The notes beneath the pieces are model-generated. The model was not told where the DNA came from and did no database searches. It saw only the letters and a list, made by a program, of their open reading frames with translations. Of a stretch of DNA of 64,000 nt, positions 1 to 10,594 are shown in pieces. Numbering within the stretch: position 1 is the first letter of the stretch; every line of letters begins with the position of its first letter. The position numbers were made by a program, and so were the translations under genes. The DNA comes from Sphagnum compactum (taxonomy: Eukaryota > Bryophyta > Sphagnopsida > Sphagnales): contig OZ234502.1 of NCBI GenBank assembly GCA_965153455.1, positions 3,699,267-3,763,266 of the forward strand, in the 5' to 3' direction.

Positions 1-1440
1 ATCAATGTGTTTTGTTCGTGTATGGTGAGTGGGATTTTTGGTCAATGATATCGCACCTTGATTGTTGCATCGAATCACCATCACTTTCTTCTCCCCCATG
101 TATCCTAAATCCATCATCAATTTTGTTATCCACATGGCTTCTTTTGTGGCTTGCGTGTTCGCCATGTACTCCGCCTTCGTGGTGGACAATGTTATTGTAG
201 GTTGTCGTTTGCTACTCCAAGAAATGGCACCTCTGATCGTGAAAACAAACCCTCTGGTGGACCTCCTATCTTCAAGATCACCACCCCAATCCGCATCACA
301 ATATCCCAATCACTTCCTTGGATGGTGTTGCACCGAACTGTAATTTCATTTGTAACGTACCTTGCAAATATCGAAAAATTCGTTTGACAGCCATCCAATG
401 TTCCATGTTCGGGTTGACACATTCCGCAAGAAATGCGTCAAACTTCTTGGACACAAATTCTCCTCCGTTGTCCGATCGTAGCACTTTGATTTTGTGACCA
501 ATTTCATTCTCAACCAATGCCTTGTATTGTTTGAATTTTTCAAACGCTTCTCATTTGGCCTTCAAAAGATAGACATGAGTTTTCTTTGAGAAATTGTCAA
601 TGAAAGTGAGAAAGTATCGCGCTTCACCATGCGATGTAGTCCTCATTGGCCTGCACACATCAGTGTGGACAATCTCCAAAAGTTGTGAAGCCCTCGTTGC
701 TCTGTCCTTGGAAAATGATGTTCTTTGATGTTTGCCTTGAATGCATCCTTCACAAATGTGATGCAATGACACTTCTTTCAAATTCATGCCATCCACCATG
801 GCATCCAACTCCTTAAGGCTTGCCATGTTGAGATGGCCAAGTCTTTCATGCCAAAGCATCGCATCTTCATCCAAAGAATTGGCAATGTGTGTCGTGTCCT
901 TACGCACCTTCACATTAAGAAGGTACAAGTTCCTGTCCCTTTGTGCTTCCGTCACAATAACTCCTCGAGCATCGTTGACTTTACAACCATCCTTGTCAAA
1001 CTCCACTTTGAAACCTTCGAAAATGAGTTTACTCACTGAAATCAGACTATTCTTCATTTTTGGAACATGAAGAACATGGCTGATGGTTGCGTGTGACAAT
1101 TCGCCTCCCATTTGCATTGTGGCTTTGATGTTCTCCTTGCCAATGGCCTCCAAAACGGTGTCATCGCCCATGAACACCCTCCTTGGGGAAAAGCACTCGT
1201 ACGTCGTAAACCATTATTGTTCGAACGTCATGTGTTGCATTGACCTGAATTGACAATCCAATCATACGTGGTATAATCATTGGCACTCATAGCGGCAACA
1301 AACATTTTCTCATGATCTTCACAAGCTTGATGAGCTTTTTCTTTTTCATCATTTTTCTTCTTTAAACAATTTTTCACAAAATGTCCAGGTTTCTTACAAT
1401 AGAAACAAAGCTTTTCGTTTGACTTGTGAGTTTTGTTTAT
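1..1440 (-). mobile_element. Copia element 1, rearranged gag-pol fragment
   Basis: This is a decayed Ty1/Copia polyprotein fragment read on the minus strand. From high to low coordinates it shows a CCHC zinc knuckle (CFYCKKPGHFVKNC, about 1355-1410), a gag-pre-integrase segment with LWHERLGHLNMASL (about 800-850), and the N-terminal half of the integrase (551-750). After a frameshift there is more integrase core with SDNGGEFVSKKF (about 440-490). Near 405-420 the integrase jumps directly into the end of the reverse transcriptase region (HWMAVKRIFRYLQGTL), so most of the RT is deleted. RNase H follows ([17 protein letters not shown]) after a further frameshift near 297 and runs off the left window edge. 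The protease motif is lost (NSGQ instead of DSGAT). At 1440 the gag is cut off by the LTR of element 2. The lineage matches element 3, not element 2. Confidence 0.9.
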
Positions 1441-1869
1441 TGAAAACAACTTGAAAAGAAGCAAGAAAAGAAACACTCAAGGTTCATGAAATGGAACAAT
1501 TATATCAACTAACAAGAAGATTACAAAGGTTGTATGCTTCCAATGCTACAATCACAAAACTATGGTTTGTAACAACCAACAAAGCTTGAAGGTTTTATGT
1601 GCATTCAAACACCATGAAAGGAGAGAATGAAAGACTCCTCAAAACCACTCCAATATATATTATCTCCTAACCCTAAAGTAGCCGCCACTTAACCCTAACC
1701 TAGCCGCCGCCTAACCCTAGCCGCCACCAAACCCTAACCCTAGCCGTCACCAAGCCCTCTCAAATCTACCTATGTCTTTGATTGCTTGCAACACTTATCT
1801 ACCACATTGTTTCTACTATCTACCACACAATTATCTATGTTTCTAACATCTACATCATAATCTTCAACA
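1441..1869 (-). repeat. 3' LTR of Copia element 2
   Basis: Bounded by TG at 1441 and CA at 1868-1869 (plus orientation) and abutting a polypurine tract on its internal side. Positions 1441-1758 are closely related to the other three LTRs in the window, including CCCTAA-rich sequence at about 1670-1745 and a TATA-like run at 1651-1660. Positions 1759-1869 are shared only with the 6555-6937 LTR. The pol reading frame continues into this LTR as far as 1770. Confidence 0.88.
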
Positions 1870-1881
1870 CTCCCACTTTGC
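1870..1881 (-). other. Polypurine tract of Copia element 2
   Basis: The minus strand reads GCAAAGTGGGAG immediately before the LTR start TGTTGAAG. This is the expected position for the plus-strand DNA primer of an LTR retrotransposon. Confidence 0.8.
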
Positions 1882-4800
1882 AAGTAATCTAAGACTCCCA
1901 ATCCCATGCTTCTTGTAAGGTTTTGATGCCGCTCCTTTGCCAATGCCTTTGTCAACACATCCGCCACCATATCTTTGAGTTGGGCAATACTTGAAGCCTA
2001 TTTTTCCACTCTCCAACTTCTCTCGAATGAAGTGGTGTTGTATGTCAATGTGCTTTGTGTGAGAGTGGTGGGTAGGGTTCTTTGCAAGTGCAATGCATCC
2101 TTGATTGTCACACATGATGCTTATTGCTCCATCTTGCACAAGTCCCACATCCGCCATCAACAACCTCAACCATATGGCCCCCTTGGTGCATTGACTAGTG
2201 GCCATTATTCGGCCTCCGTGGTAGACAAGGCAATTGTAGGTTGTCTCTTGCAATTCCATGAGACGGCTCCCACTCCAAGAAAGAACACGTACCCCGTGGT
2301 GGAACGCCGCTCATTTGCATCTCCACCCCAATCGGCATCACAATATCCCCTCAAACTAACATCCTTGCCTCCAAGGCACAATTTCAAGTCCAAAGTGCCC
2401 TTCAAGTACCACATGATGCGTTTCACCGCCATCCAATGGGAAGGACCAGCTCTTGACATGAATTGACTCACCATGCTCACCGAGAATGCAAGATCCGGCC
2501 GTGTGCCCACCATGGCATACATCAATGATCCCACCGCCGCCTTGTATGGAATGCCTTGCATCTCCTGTTGAATGCCTTGACACTCCTCCTCTGTGAGCTT
2601 CAAGAGCTTGGAATTCACATCAAGCGGAGTTCCAATGGGCTTGCACTCCTCCATGTTGAAGCGGTTGAGCACCTCCTCAATGTACTTGCTTTGGCTCATG
2701 GTTATGGTGCGGTTCGCACGGTCTCTTTCAAACTCCACGCCAAGGCAATAGTGCAACTCTCCAAGATCATTCATCTCAAATTCATCTTCAAGCCTTGACT
2801 TCAACCACTTCAAAATGCTCACATTGCTTGCTAAGATGATCAAATCATCCACATAGATGATCACTATCAACAAGTACTCACCCGTTTGCTTGACGTACAA
2901 AGAATGGTCCGCTTGGCTCCTAAAAAAGCCTTCGTGGGTGAAGACATGTCAATGCGTTGGTACCATGCTCTCGGTGATTGCTTGAGCCCGTACAAGGACT
3001 TCTTCAACTTACACACGAGGTGCTCCTTGCCATCTTGCACGAATCCTTGCGGTTGGTCCATGTAGATGTCCTCCTCCAATTCCCCATTCAAGAATGCGGT
3101 CTTCACGTCCATTTGGTGGATCTCCAAGTCCATGGCGGCTCCAATTGCAAGCATGCATCTAATGGTGGTGAACTTGGCCACCGGGGCAAATGTCTCATTG
3201 AAGTCCACACCCTCAACTTGAGAGTACCCCTTGGCCACCAACCTTGCCTTGTGCCTCACGATATGGCCCGATGCATCCCTTTTTGTGCGAAACACCCACT
3301 TGCATCCCACACTCTTGCGATCCTTTGGAAGAGGCACCAACTCCCATGTGCCATTGGCCATGAGTGAGCCATACTCCTCTTGCATGGCCGCCTCCCACTT
3401 GCTTGCATCCTCCGAACACATTGCATCACACAAATTCAATGGATCATCAAGACAAGTAACATTAGCACGTTCCACATCTTGTTGGGGTAGGATGTGGTTC
3501 TTCCACCATTCTCCAAGCGGTCGCCGCTCCCTCAAGGGGTACCTACGCTCCTCCGAGGGCTGCCCCTCTTGTTCACCACTTGTGCTTGCATCTTTAGATG
3601 GTGTTGAAGGTGTTGATGAACACCCTGGGGTTGGTGGTGCCTCTTGATTGCTTAGATCTTCTTTGGCATCACTTGCGCCCTCATCATCATCCACACAGGG
3701 CGATTTGGAAGATGTGTCCACAATCACCACATTAGGGGTCTCATTTCTCCCACTTGGATGCATCTCCAAATCATTGCCGACACTAGTGCTATCCTCCATG
3801 AACTCAACATCCCTACACTTGATGATCTTCTTGGATTGCACACACATGAGCCTATATGCCTTGGTGCCTTCACAATACCCAAGAAACAAACATTTTGTGC
3901 CCTTTGCATCAAGCTTACCCCTCTTCTCGTCCGGCACCATGGCATACGCAATGCATCCAAACACACGCATGTGTGAAATGCAAGGCTTTCTCCCACTCCA
4001 CGCTTCCTCGGGTGTGATGGACGGCAATGCCCTTGATGGACATCGATTCCTTGTGTAGGCTGCATTCACCACTGCTTCCACCCAAAGTGACTTCTTGAGG
4101 TTTTGAGCATGAAGCATGCTCCTCGCCATCTCCACAAGCGTGCGGTTTGCACGTTCTGCCACTCCGTTTTGTTGAGGCCTATACGGTGTGGAGGTTTGCT
4201 TCTCAATGCCGTGTGCCTTCAAGAAGCGCTTGAATTCCTTGGAAATGTACTCCCCTCCATTGTCTGACCAAAACACCTTGATCTTGTGCTCCGATTGTGT
4301 CTCCACAAGTGCCTTGAATTCCTTGAACTTCTCCAAGCACTCCCCTTTGGACTTCAACAAGTACACCCACACCTTCCTTGAAAAGTCGTCAATGTACGTC
4401 ACGAAGTACCTTGCACCACCCAAGGATGTGGTCCTGGTCCTCATGGGGCCACATACGTCCGAATGCACAATCTCCAAGGGCTTGGTGGCATGCATCCCTC
4501 CATCGCTTGGAAATGGTTTGCGATGTTGTTTTCCCTCAATGCACCCTTCACAAACAAATGAAGATGTAGGGCAAGGCATGTTTCCAAGGTTCATAGCACT
4601 CACCATGTTTTGGAGCGCATGCACACCTTTGACGTTCAAATGACCAAGGCGGCGATGCCAAAGCTCCAATGCACCATCAATTGTTGAAGTTTGGGCCACG
4701 TTGGCCACATGCACCTCACACACCTTGGTGAAGGTCACTTGATACAAGTTGCCTTCGCGTAGCGCTATTGCAATCACCTCTCCATCAAATGCCCTCACAA

Positions 4801-5935
4801 TGCACTCAATCATGTTGAATTGCACTTTGCACCCACTTGACAAGATTTTGCTCACTGAAAGCGAGTTGGCATGCAATTTTGGCACATGGAGCACGTCCTT
4901 GATTCTAATCTTCTTGGTTCGCCCTTTCACCATCACTTCCACAAGGATGGACCCCATTCCAATTTCCTCAACAATGGTATCATCACCCATATGCACGTTG
5001 CGTGTTGGAATTACCTCATACGTGTCGAATGCGGCTCTATGAGAGGTCATATGCTTGGTGGCTCCCGAGTCCATGATCCACTTGCATATGGCCTTGCAAT
5101 GGTCTCCATCCTTTGTTGCAAAGGAATAGTCATCATCGTCCTCGGCTTTGTTGGCATTCTCCTTCTCCTTGTTGTTGTTCTTGGCCTTGAAGCAAAATCG
5201 TGCAATGTGGCCCGGTTTGCAACAATAGTAGCATGTCTTGGTGTCTTTGCGTGTAGATGTGGTCCCTCCTCTTCCTTGCGTTGACACCATCGCCGCATCG
5301 TCACCTTGCGGCTCCTTCTCCCTCCTCTTGGACACTTCATGCATCAATCGTGCGGTCACAAACTCCATGGTGAGGTCTTGCATGGGCAAGGTCTCCAAGG
5401 CGGTGATTAGGTACTCGTAGGAGGGTGGCAAGCTCTCAAGCAAGGTCATCACAACATCCTCATCCCTCACGGGCACCTCCAAACAAGCAAGTTGATCCGC
5501 AAGCGCCTTGACCTTGTTGATGTGGTCTAGAAGGTCCTCTCCCTCTTTCATCTTGCACGTGAAGAACTTGCGACGAATGAAGAGGATGTTGGACAAGCTC
5601 CGCGTCTCGTGGATGTTGCAAAGTGTCTTCCATGCCTCCGCGGGTCCCTTGCACCTCTTGATGTGGTGAAGTTGACTATCCACCAAGTTGATGCCAATGG
5701 TGGACATGGCCTTCTTCGCGCGCCGTTGGTACTCCTTGATGACTTTGGGGTCCGCATTGGATGGTGGAGCCTCCTCGGACCCGTCGACAATCTCCCAAAG
5801 GTCCATGGAGGCCAACACCATCTCCATCTTGAACTTCCAAAGGTTGAAGTTCTCCCCATTGAACTTGTCAATGACTTTAGCGCTCTCTCCCTCAAACGAT
5901 GCCATTTTGCACTCAAATCCGACCTCTCTACCCAC
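1870..5935 (-). pseudogene. Copia gag-pol polyprotein, element 2 (three frameshifts)
   Basis: The polyprotein encodes Gag, aspartic protease, integrase, reverse transcriptase and RNase H. The likely start is the ATG at 5905-5903 (MASFEGESAKVIDKFNG), since Copia Gags begin with this kind of sequence; the frame is open from 5935. In order: Gag with a CCHC knuckle (CYYCCKPGHIARFC, about 5200-5240), intact protease motif DSGATKHM (about 5050-5075), gag-pre-integrase (LWHRRLGHLNV), integrase (DFSRKVWVYLLKSKGE, SDNGGEYISKEF, RPQQNGVAERANRTL), RT with VDVKTAFLNGELEEDIYM and YVDDLIIL, and RNase H with DADWGGD. One-base changes shift the frame near 2945 (within RT), near 2216 (after LSTTEAE) and near 1975 (just before the DMVADVLTKA segment). 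Outside these sites the frame is clean, so the damage is recent or partly sequencing error. As read, a complete pol cannot be made. Confidence 0.9.
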
Positions 5936-6537
5936 TTATGCGCTCAACCAAATGCTAATTAGTACTTAATGAGCACTCTTACATGCAATTGCCTCAATGC
6001 ACTCTCAAATGTGCTTCAATCACTCAAATGCACACGAATGCACCTCATAAACACACTCTAGCCCCTAGAAGGCTCAATTGTGTACGAATGCACCTCCAAT
6101 CACAAAATTTAGCCCTTAATGGCTCCCACTTGCATCAATGCCTCCTCAAACACTCAAAATGCACTCAACTTGAGTTGAGTTTATTCAACTCAAGTTGAGT
6201 GCATTCAACTCAAATCAACTGCTCTATGAATCAAATGTGCACAAATACACCTCAATGACTCAAATCAAGACTTACAATGTTGGAATGTGCACACATGCAC
6301 ATCCAATGCTTCCAAATACCTCCAAAGAGCACCAATCAAGCACTTGTGCACCTCTAAACTCCAAATGGCCTCCAAAACCTCAAAGCTCCTCCAAAGCTCT
6401 TCAAAACTCCTCCAAGGCTCTAAAAGCGCCTCCAAAACCCTCAAAAGTGCAAACTTGCACATCCAACACACACAAACCTTCAAGATCTCTCTCAATGCAC
6501 ACAAGCAATCAAACCTTTAATCATGCAACTTGCATGT
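5936..6537 (-). other. Leader (5' UTR) of Copia element 2
   Basis: Non-coding sequence between the primer binding site and gag. It is rich in short repeats of ACTCAAATGCAC and CTCCAAA type. Around 6163-6200 lies an inverted repeat (ACTCAACTTGAGTTG against CAACTCAAGTTGAGT) that could form a hairpin in the genomic RNA, possibly related to dimerisation or packaging. That role is inferred from position only. Confidence 0.6.
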
Positions 6538-6551
6538 GTGGGCCCATAACC
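6538..6551 (-). other. Primer binding site, half-tRNA iMet type (element 2)
   Basis: The plus strand reads GTGGGCCCATAACC. This equals the anticodon stem-loop of plant initiator tRNA-Met from about nucleotide 27 to 40, including the CAU anticodon. The element's minus strand is its complement, three bases from the LTR end. Priming by the 5' half of initiator tRNA at this internal site is known for Drosophila copia and for some plant Copia elements. Confidence 0.8.
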
Positions 6552-6554
6552 TAT

Positions 6555-6937
6555 TGGAAATTACAAAGGTTATATGCTTCAAATGCTACAATCATAAAAC
6601 TATGGCTTGTAATATCTAACAAGGCTTGAAGCTTATATGTGCACTCAAAACCACCAAAGGAGAGAATAATAGACTCCTCAAAACCAAACCCTTATATACT
6701 ATCTACTAACCCTAAAGTAGCCGCCACTTAACCCTAACCTAGCCGTCGCCTAACCCTAACCCTAGCCGTCACCAAGCCCTAATCCTAGCCACCGCCAAAC
6801 CCTAACCCTAGCTGTCACCAAGCCCTCTCAAATCTACCTATGTCTTTGATTGCTTGCAACACTTATCTACCACATTATTTCTACTATCTACTACACCATT
6901 ATCTATGTTTCTAACATCTACATCATAATCTTCAACA
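6555..6937 (-). repeat. 5' LTR of Copia element 2
   Basis: TG at 6555 and CA at 6936-6937 (plus orientation), with the primer binding site on its internal side. It shares the distal U3 (about 6830-6937) with the 1441-1869 LTR and the CCCTAA-rich and R-U5 parts with all LTRs in the window. It lacks roughly 60-70 bases near the U5 end that the 3' LTR has between its TGAAAAC start and TTACAAAGG. Confidence 0.87.
6692..6699 (-). promoter_or_regulatory. TATA box and telo-box promoter of the element 2 LTR
   Basis: The minus strand reads TATATAAG at 6699-6692, a good TATA box for transcription toward gag. Just upstream (about 6715-6820 in plus coordinates) are several CCCTAA units, including AAACCCTAA telo-box motifs, a known plant promoter element bound by Myb-type telobox proteins. 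The equivalent TATA-like runs in the other LTRs are at 1651-1660, 10341-10350 and 12701-12710. Activity is inferred, not shown. Confidence 0.55.
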
Positions 6938-9448
6938 CTTCCATGGTTTGAGGTTCTTCCGAAAAAGCTATGGTGGCCCGTTCCACCTCTTTGGTGGCCA
7001 CCCACCAATCACGAGGCCACTCTTTACGTTGTCTTTGGGGCCTTTCTCTTCGTCCATCTTGTTGTGGTTCATTCAAACCCTCATCTTGTGGAGGAGCAAA
7101 TTCTTCTTCCGAAGAAGAGTTTGATGTAGATTCACCACCTTCCACGTCTTCCGCTAGTCTCTCTTTCAAAGGTATAGGATTGGCATCCTTAACAAGTTCA
7201 TCATCATTCACGACTTCATCCACAACAACGTGTTCTACTTGGTTCAAAGGGGGTCTATTCTCATGAACACCTTTAGCTTCTTCCATCCCTTCAAGGAACA
7301 CAACATCACGACTCTTGATGATCCTTTTGGTTTCTACACACATCAAGCGATATGCTTTGGTCCCTTCACAATACCCTAAAAACACACAAGGTATGGATTT
7401 GGACTCTAATTTACTTCTCTTTTCATCAGGAATGTGCGCAAATGTTTTGCAACCAAAAACTCTCAAATGAGATACATCGGGCTTTCTACCGGTCCATGCT
7501 TGTTGCGGAGTCTTTGAATCAAGAGCTTTAGTTGGGCATCGATTCTTGATGTAAATCGCCGTGTTCAGCGCTTCCGCCCAAAACTCCAAGTCAAGTCCTT
7601 GTGCACGAATCATGCTTCTAGCGCATTCCATGATGGTCCTATTGGCTCGTTCCGCAACTCCATTTTGTTGTGGTGTGTAAGGTGCATTTGTTTGTCGTTG
7701 GATTCGACATTCGCGCAAAAAATCATCAAACTTTTTGGACACAAATTCTCCTCCATTGTCGGATCGCAAAGTTTGGATCTTCATGCCGGTTTGATTCTCC
7801 ACCAAGGCCTTGTATGCCTTGAATTTGTCAAACACTTCTCCTTTCGCTTTCAAAAGGTAAACGTGAGTTTTCCTCGAAAAATCATCGATGAAGGTGACAA
7901 AGTATCGTGCTCCACCACGAGATGTGGTCTTCATCAGTCCGCACACATCCCTATGCACAAGTTCCAAGAGCTTGGAAGCCCTAGTCGCTTCATCTTTAAG
8001 AAAAGATGTCCTTTGATGTTTGCCTTCAATGCAAGCTTGACACACATGGTCCAATGACGTTTCTTTCAAATTCATGCCATTGACCATTTTCTCCAACTTC
8101 TTAAGACTCGCCATATTGAGGTGGCCGAGTCGTTGGTGCGAAAGCGTAGCTCCTTCACGAGATGTGATTTTCATCGGTCCGCACACATCGCTATGCACAA
8201 GTTCCAAGAACTTGGAAGCCCTAGTCGCTTCATCTTTAGCCAAAGCGTAGCTCCTTCATTCGAAGACTTTGCCACATTCGCACTATCCTTTCAAACATTG
8301 ACGTTGAGAAGATACAAATTCTTCTCCCTTCGTGCTTCCGCCTCAACCGTTCCAAGGACATTGTTCACCTTACAACCATCCTTATCAAACTCCACTTTCA
8401 AGCCCTCCGAAATGAGTTTGCTAACGGAAATGAGACTATTCTTCATTTTGGGAACATGAAGAACTTGAGTGATAGTTGTAAGCAACATTTTACCTCCAAC
8501 TTGCATTGTGGCCTTGATGCACCCTTTGCCAATGGCCTCCAAAATGGTGTCGTCTCCCATGTATAGCTTCCGTGGAACAATGGATTCGTAAGTGGTGAAC
8601 CACTCTCGTTCGAATGTCATGTGTTGTGTTGCCTCGGAATCGATGATCCAATCGTTCGTCCTATGATCATTAGCACCCAAGGCGGCAACAAACATTTGTT
8701 CTTGATCTTCACAAGCTTGGTTTGCCTTTTCTTTCTCATCACTCTTTTTCTTCAAACAATTCCTCACAAAATGTCCAGATTTTTTTACAATAAAAGCAAA
8801 ACTTTTCGTTTGCCTTATGAGTTTTGTTAAGCAATGCGGCATTTTCCGTACTTTCACTTTCTTTTCTTTTGGAGACTTCATGAAGCAATCGAGCAACGAT
8901 GAATTGAAGGTCAACATCCTTGGTGGACATGGACTCCAAACTCGTGACCAAGTTATCAAAAGATGGGGGAAGGCTCATGAGAAGTAGCATGTACACGTCC
9001 TCATCTTCAATCTTCACCTCAATGGAACGTAATTGGTCCGCAATCGCCTTCACCATGTTGATGTGCGCAAGCAAGAAGCCCTTCTTGCATTTTGATGGTG
9101 AAGAACCTCCTTCGAAGAAACAACTTGTTTCCAATAGTCATGGCTTCGTGGACACCGCAAAGCGTCTCCCAAGCACTTTTTGACATTTTCGCAATATTGA
9201 ACATGTGCAAGTTGTGCATCCGTGAGATGTTCACAAAGTAATGCAAATGCCTTGGTCGCCTTTTCGTTATAATCCGTGATTTGATCTTCATCATGGGGAA
9301 TTGTTACACTCCCATCAACAAACTTCCAAAGCCCATGCTTGGAAAGCATCATGTGCATCTTGAACTTCCAAAGGTGAAAGTTGCCACCATCAAACTTTTC
9401 CATGACTTTCAAAGACTCCATTTGGAAGGATGACATTTTGTTTTTCAC
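6938..9448 (-). pseudogene. Copia gag-pol of element 3 (decayed)
   Basis: A Ty1/Copia Gag-Pol of the same lineage as element 1. The likely start is near 9436 (MSSFQMESLKVMEKFDG). Gag runs to about 8740 with frameshifts near 9130 and 8960. The zinc knuckle (8740-8800) is disrupted by a frameshift. The protease motif reads DSEATQHM at about 8640, where the family has DSGAT, so a key glycine is gone. Gag-pre-integrase and integrase follow at 7280-8450 (LGHLNMASL, SDNGGEFVSKKF, TPQQNGVAERANRT). A duplicated block interrupts the gag-pre-integrase region near 8141-8258. The frame ends in the linker just after the integrase (FSEEPQTME) at 6938, where the LTR of element 2 begins. RT and RNase H are absent. 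Confidence 0.9.
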
Positions 9449-10036
9449 AAATGCTAAAACAAACAGTCTATGTTTTTCTATTCAAATGAAGTGCAAGGGA
9501 GAAGATTTCAAGTTGAAAAAGTTGCTAATGTTTGAAGGCCTCAGTTGAAACTTGAAGCTTTCAACAACTTGGAAAACCTCTCTTACACACACCTCAAACT
9601 TCAACGTTGAAATTCTCCACAACTCGAAGAACTCTCTCCTCCACAAACTTTCTCAAACTTCAATGTTGAAACTCATAACAACTCGAATAACTCTCTTCCA
9701 TAAACTTTCTCAAACTTCAATGTTGAAACTCTCAACAACTCGAAGAACTCTCTTTCACAAACTTTGAACTTAAAACTTTGAAACTTAAAGACTTGAAAAA
9801 CACTCTTCCACACTTGAGAACTTACAACACTTCGAAGAAGTCTCTTTCACACCTCCCATTCACTTGGAAAAGTTGCAAGCTCCCTGTATGCCACCACTTG
9901 GAAATGAACTCCCACTCACTTTGCAAACTAAAAAGCTTCTCTCAAAGAGATTCTCTCCTTTTTCTTTTAATGAAATACAAGCTCAAAACTCTTCACTACT
10001 TCTTGTTCTAACACAATGTCCTTTCTCTTGCTTGGT
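9449..10036 (-). other. Repetitive leader of Copia element 3
   Basis: Untranslated leader between the primer site and gag. Positions about 9545-9770 contain at least three degenerate tandem units of roughly 60 bases, each of the form AACTTCAATGTTGAAACTC then AACAACTCGAAGAACTCTC. A similar leader sits in element 4 at about 12,075-12,460, which ties the two elements together. No conserved protein is encoded. Confidence 0.65.
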
Positions 10037-10050
10037 GTGGGCCCATAACC
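10037..10050 (-). other. Primer binding site, half-tRNA iMet type (element 3)
   Basis: The plus strand again reads GTGGGCCCATAACC, three bases from the LTR start at 10,054. It matches the anticodon arm of plant initiator tRNA-Met, as in element 2. Confidence 0.8.
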
Positions 10051-10053
10051 TAT

Positions 10054-10578
10054 TGAAAACAACTTGAAAACAAGCAAGAAAAGAAACACTCAAGGTTCAT
10101 GAAATGGAACAATTGTATTAACTAACAAGTATTGGATACAACTTGAAAACAAGCAAGAAATGAAACACTCAAGGTTCATGAAATGGAACAATTGTATTAA
10201 CTAACAAGAAGATTACAAAGGTTGTATGCTTCAAATGCTACAATCACAAAACTATGGCTTGCAACAACTAACAAGGCTTGAAGGTTCTATGTGCACTCAA
10301 AACCATGAAAGGAGAGAATGAAAGACTCCTCAAAACCACTCCAATATATACTATCTCCTAGCCCTAAAGTAGCTGCCACTTAACCCTAACCTAGCCGCCG
10401 CCGCCTAACCCTAACCCTAGCCGCCACCAAGCCCTAAATAGCCTCCACTTCCAAACCCTAACTACCACTATTTAACTTAACCTAACTACTATAAGGATGT
10501 GAATACTATTCATCCATTTGATGAATGTTTCACACATTCATCAACATTGGGAATTAGAAACGAATAGTATTTCTAACA
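10054..10578 (-). repeat. LTR shared by Copia elements 3 and 4
   Basis: TG at 10,054 and CA at 10,577-10,578. On the left it abuts a primer binding site (element 3) and on the right a polypurine tract (element 4), so one LTR serves as 5' LTR of one element and 3' LTR of the next. It contains an internal direct duplication of about 75 bases near its U5 end (about 10,060-10,135 and 10,140-10,213), which makes it the longest LTR here. CCCTAA-rich sequence lies at about 10,378-10,450. The distal U3 (10,436-10,578) differs from element 2 but matches the LTR at 12,487-12,947. Confidence 0.85.
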
Positions 10579-10594
10579 CTCCCACTCTACTTGC
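10579..10594 (-). other. Polypurine tract of Copia element 4
   Basis: The minus strand reads GCAAGTAGAGTGGGAG directly before the LTR start TGTTAGAA, the same arrangement as in element 2. Confidence 0.75.

Larger units (their letters stand above)
1441..6937 (-). mobile_element. Copia element 2, LTR retrotransposon with both LTRs
   Basis: A minus-strand Ty1/Copia element with full architecture: 5' LTR 6555-6937, primer binding site 6538-6551, leader 5936-6537, gag-pol about 1770-5935, polypurine tract 1870-1881 and 3' LTR 1441-1869. LTR ends are canonical TG...CA. The outer flanks do not match (tttat at 1436-1440, cttcc at 6938-6942), so no target-site duplication is visible. The left flank is element 1 gag while the right flank is element 3 pol, which do not join into one interrupted element. 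The LTRs also differ: the 5' LTR lacks a stretch near its U5 end that the 3' LTR keeps. The element is therefore either rearranged after insertion or a recombinant. It is the best preserved element in the window. Confidence 0.9.

Noticed and set aside
4188-4643. Plus-strand frames of up to 163 codons opposite the Copia coding regions
   Set aside because: They are complements of conserved gag-pol segments and show no independent homology.
6715-6820. CCCTAA repeats as an interstitial telomere
   Set aside because: The units are degenerate, interspersed with GCCGCC words, and recur at the same place in all four LTRs, so they are LTR sequence.
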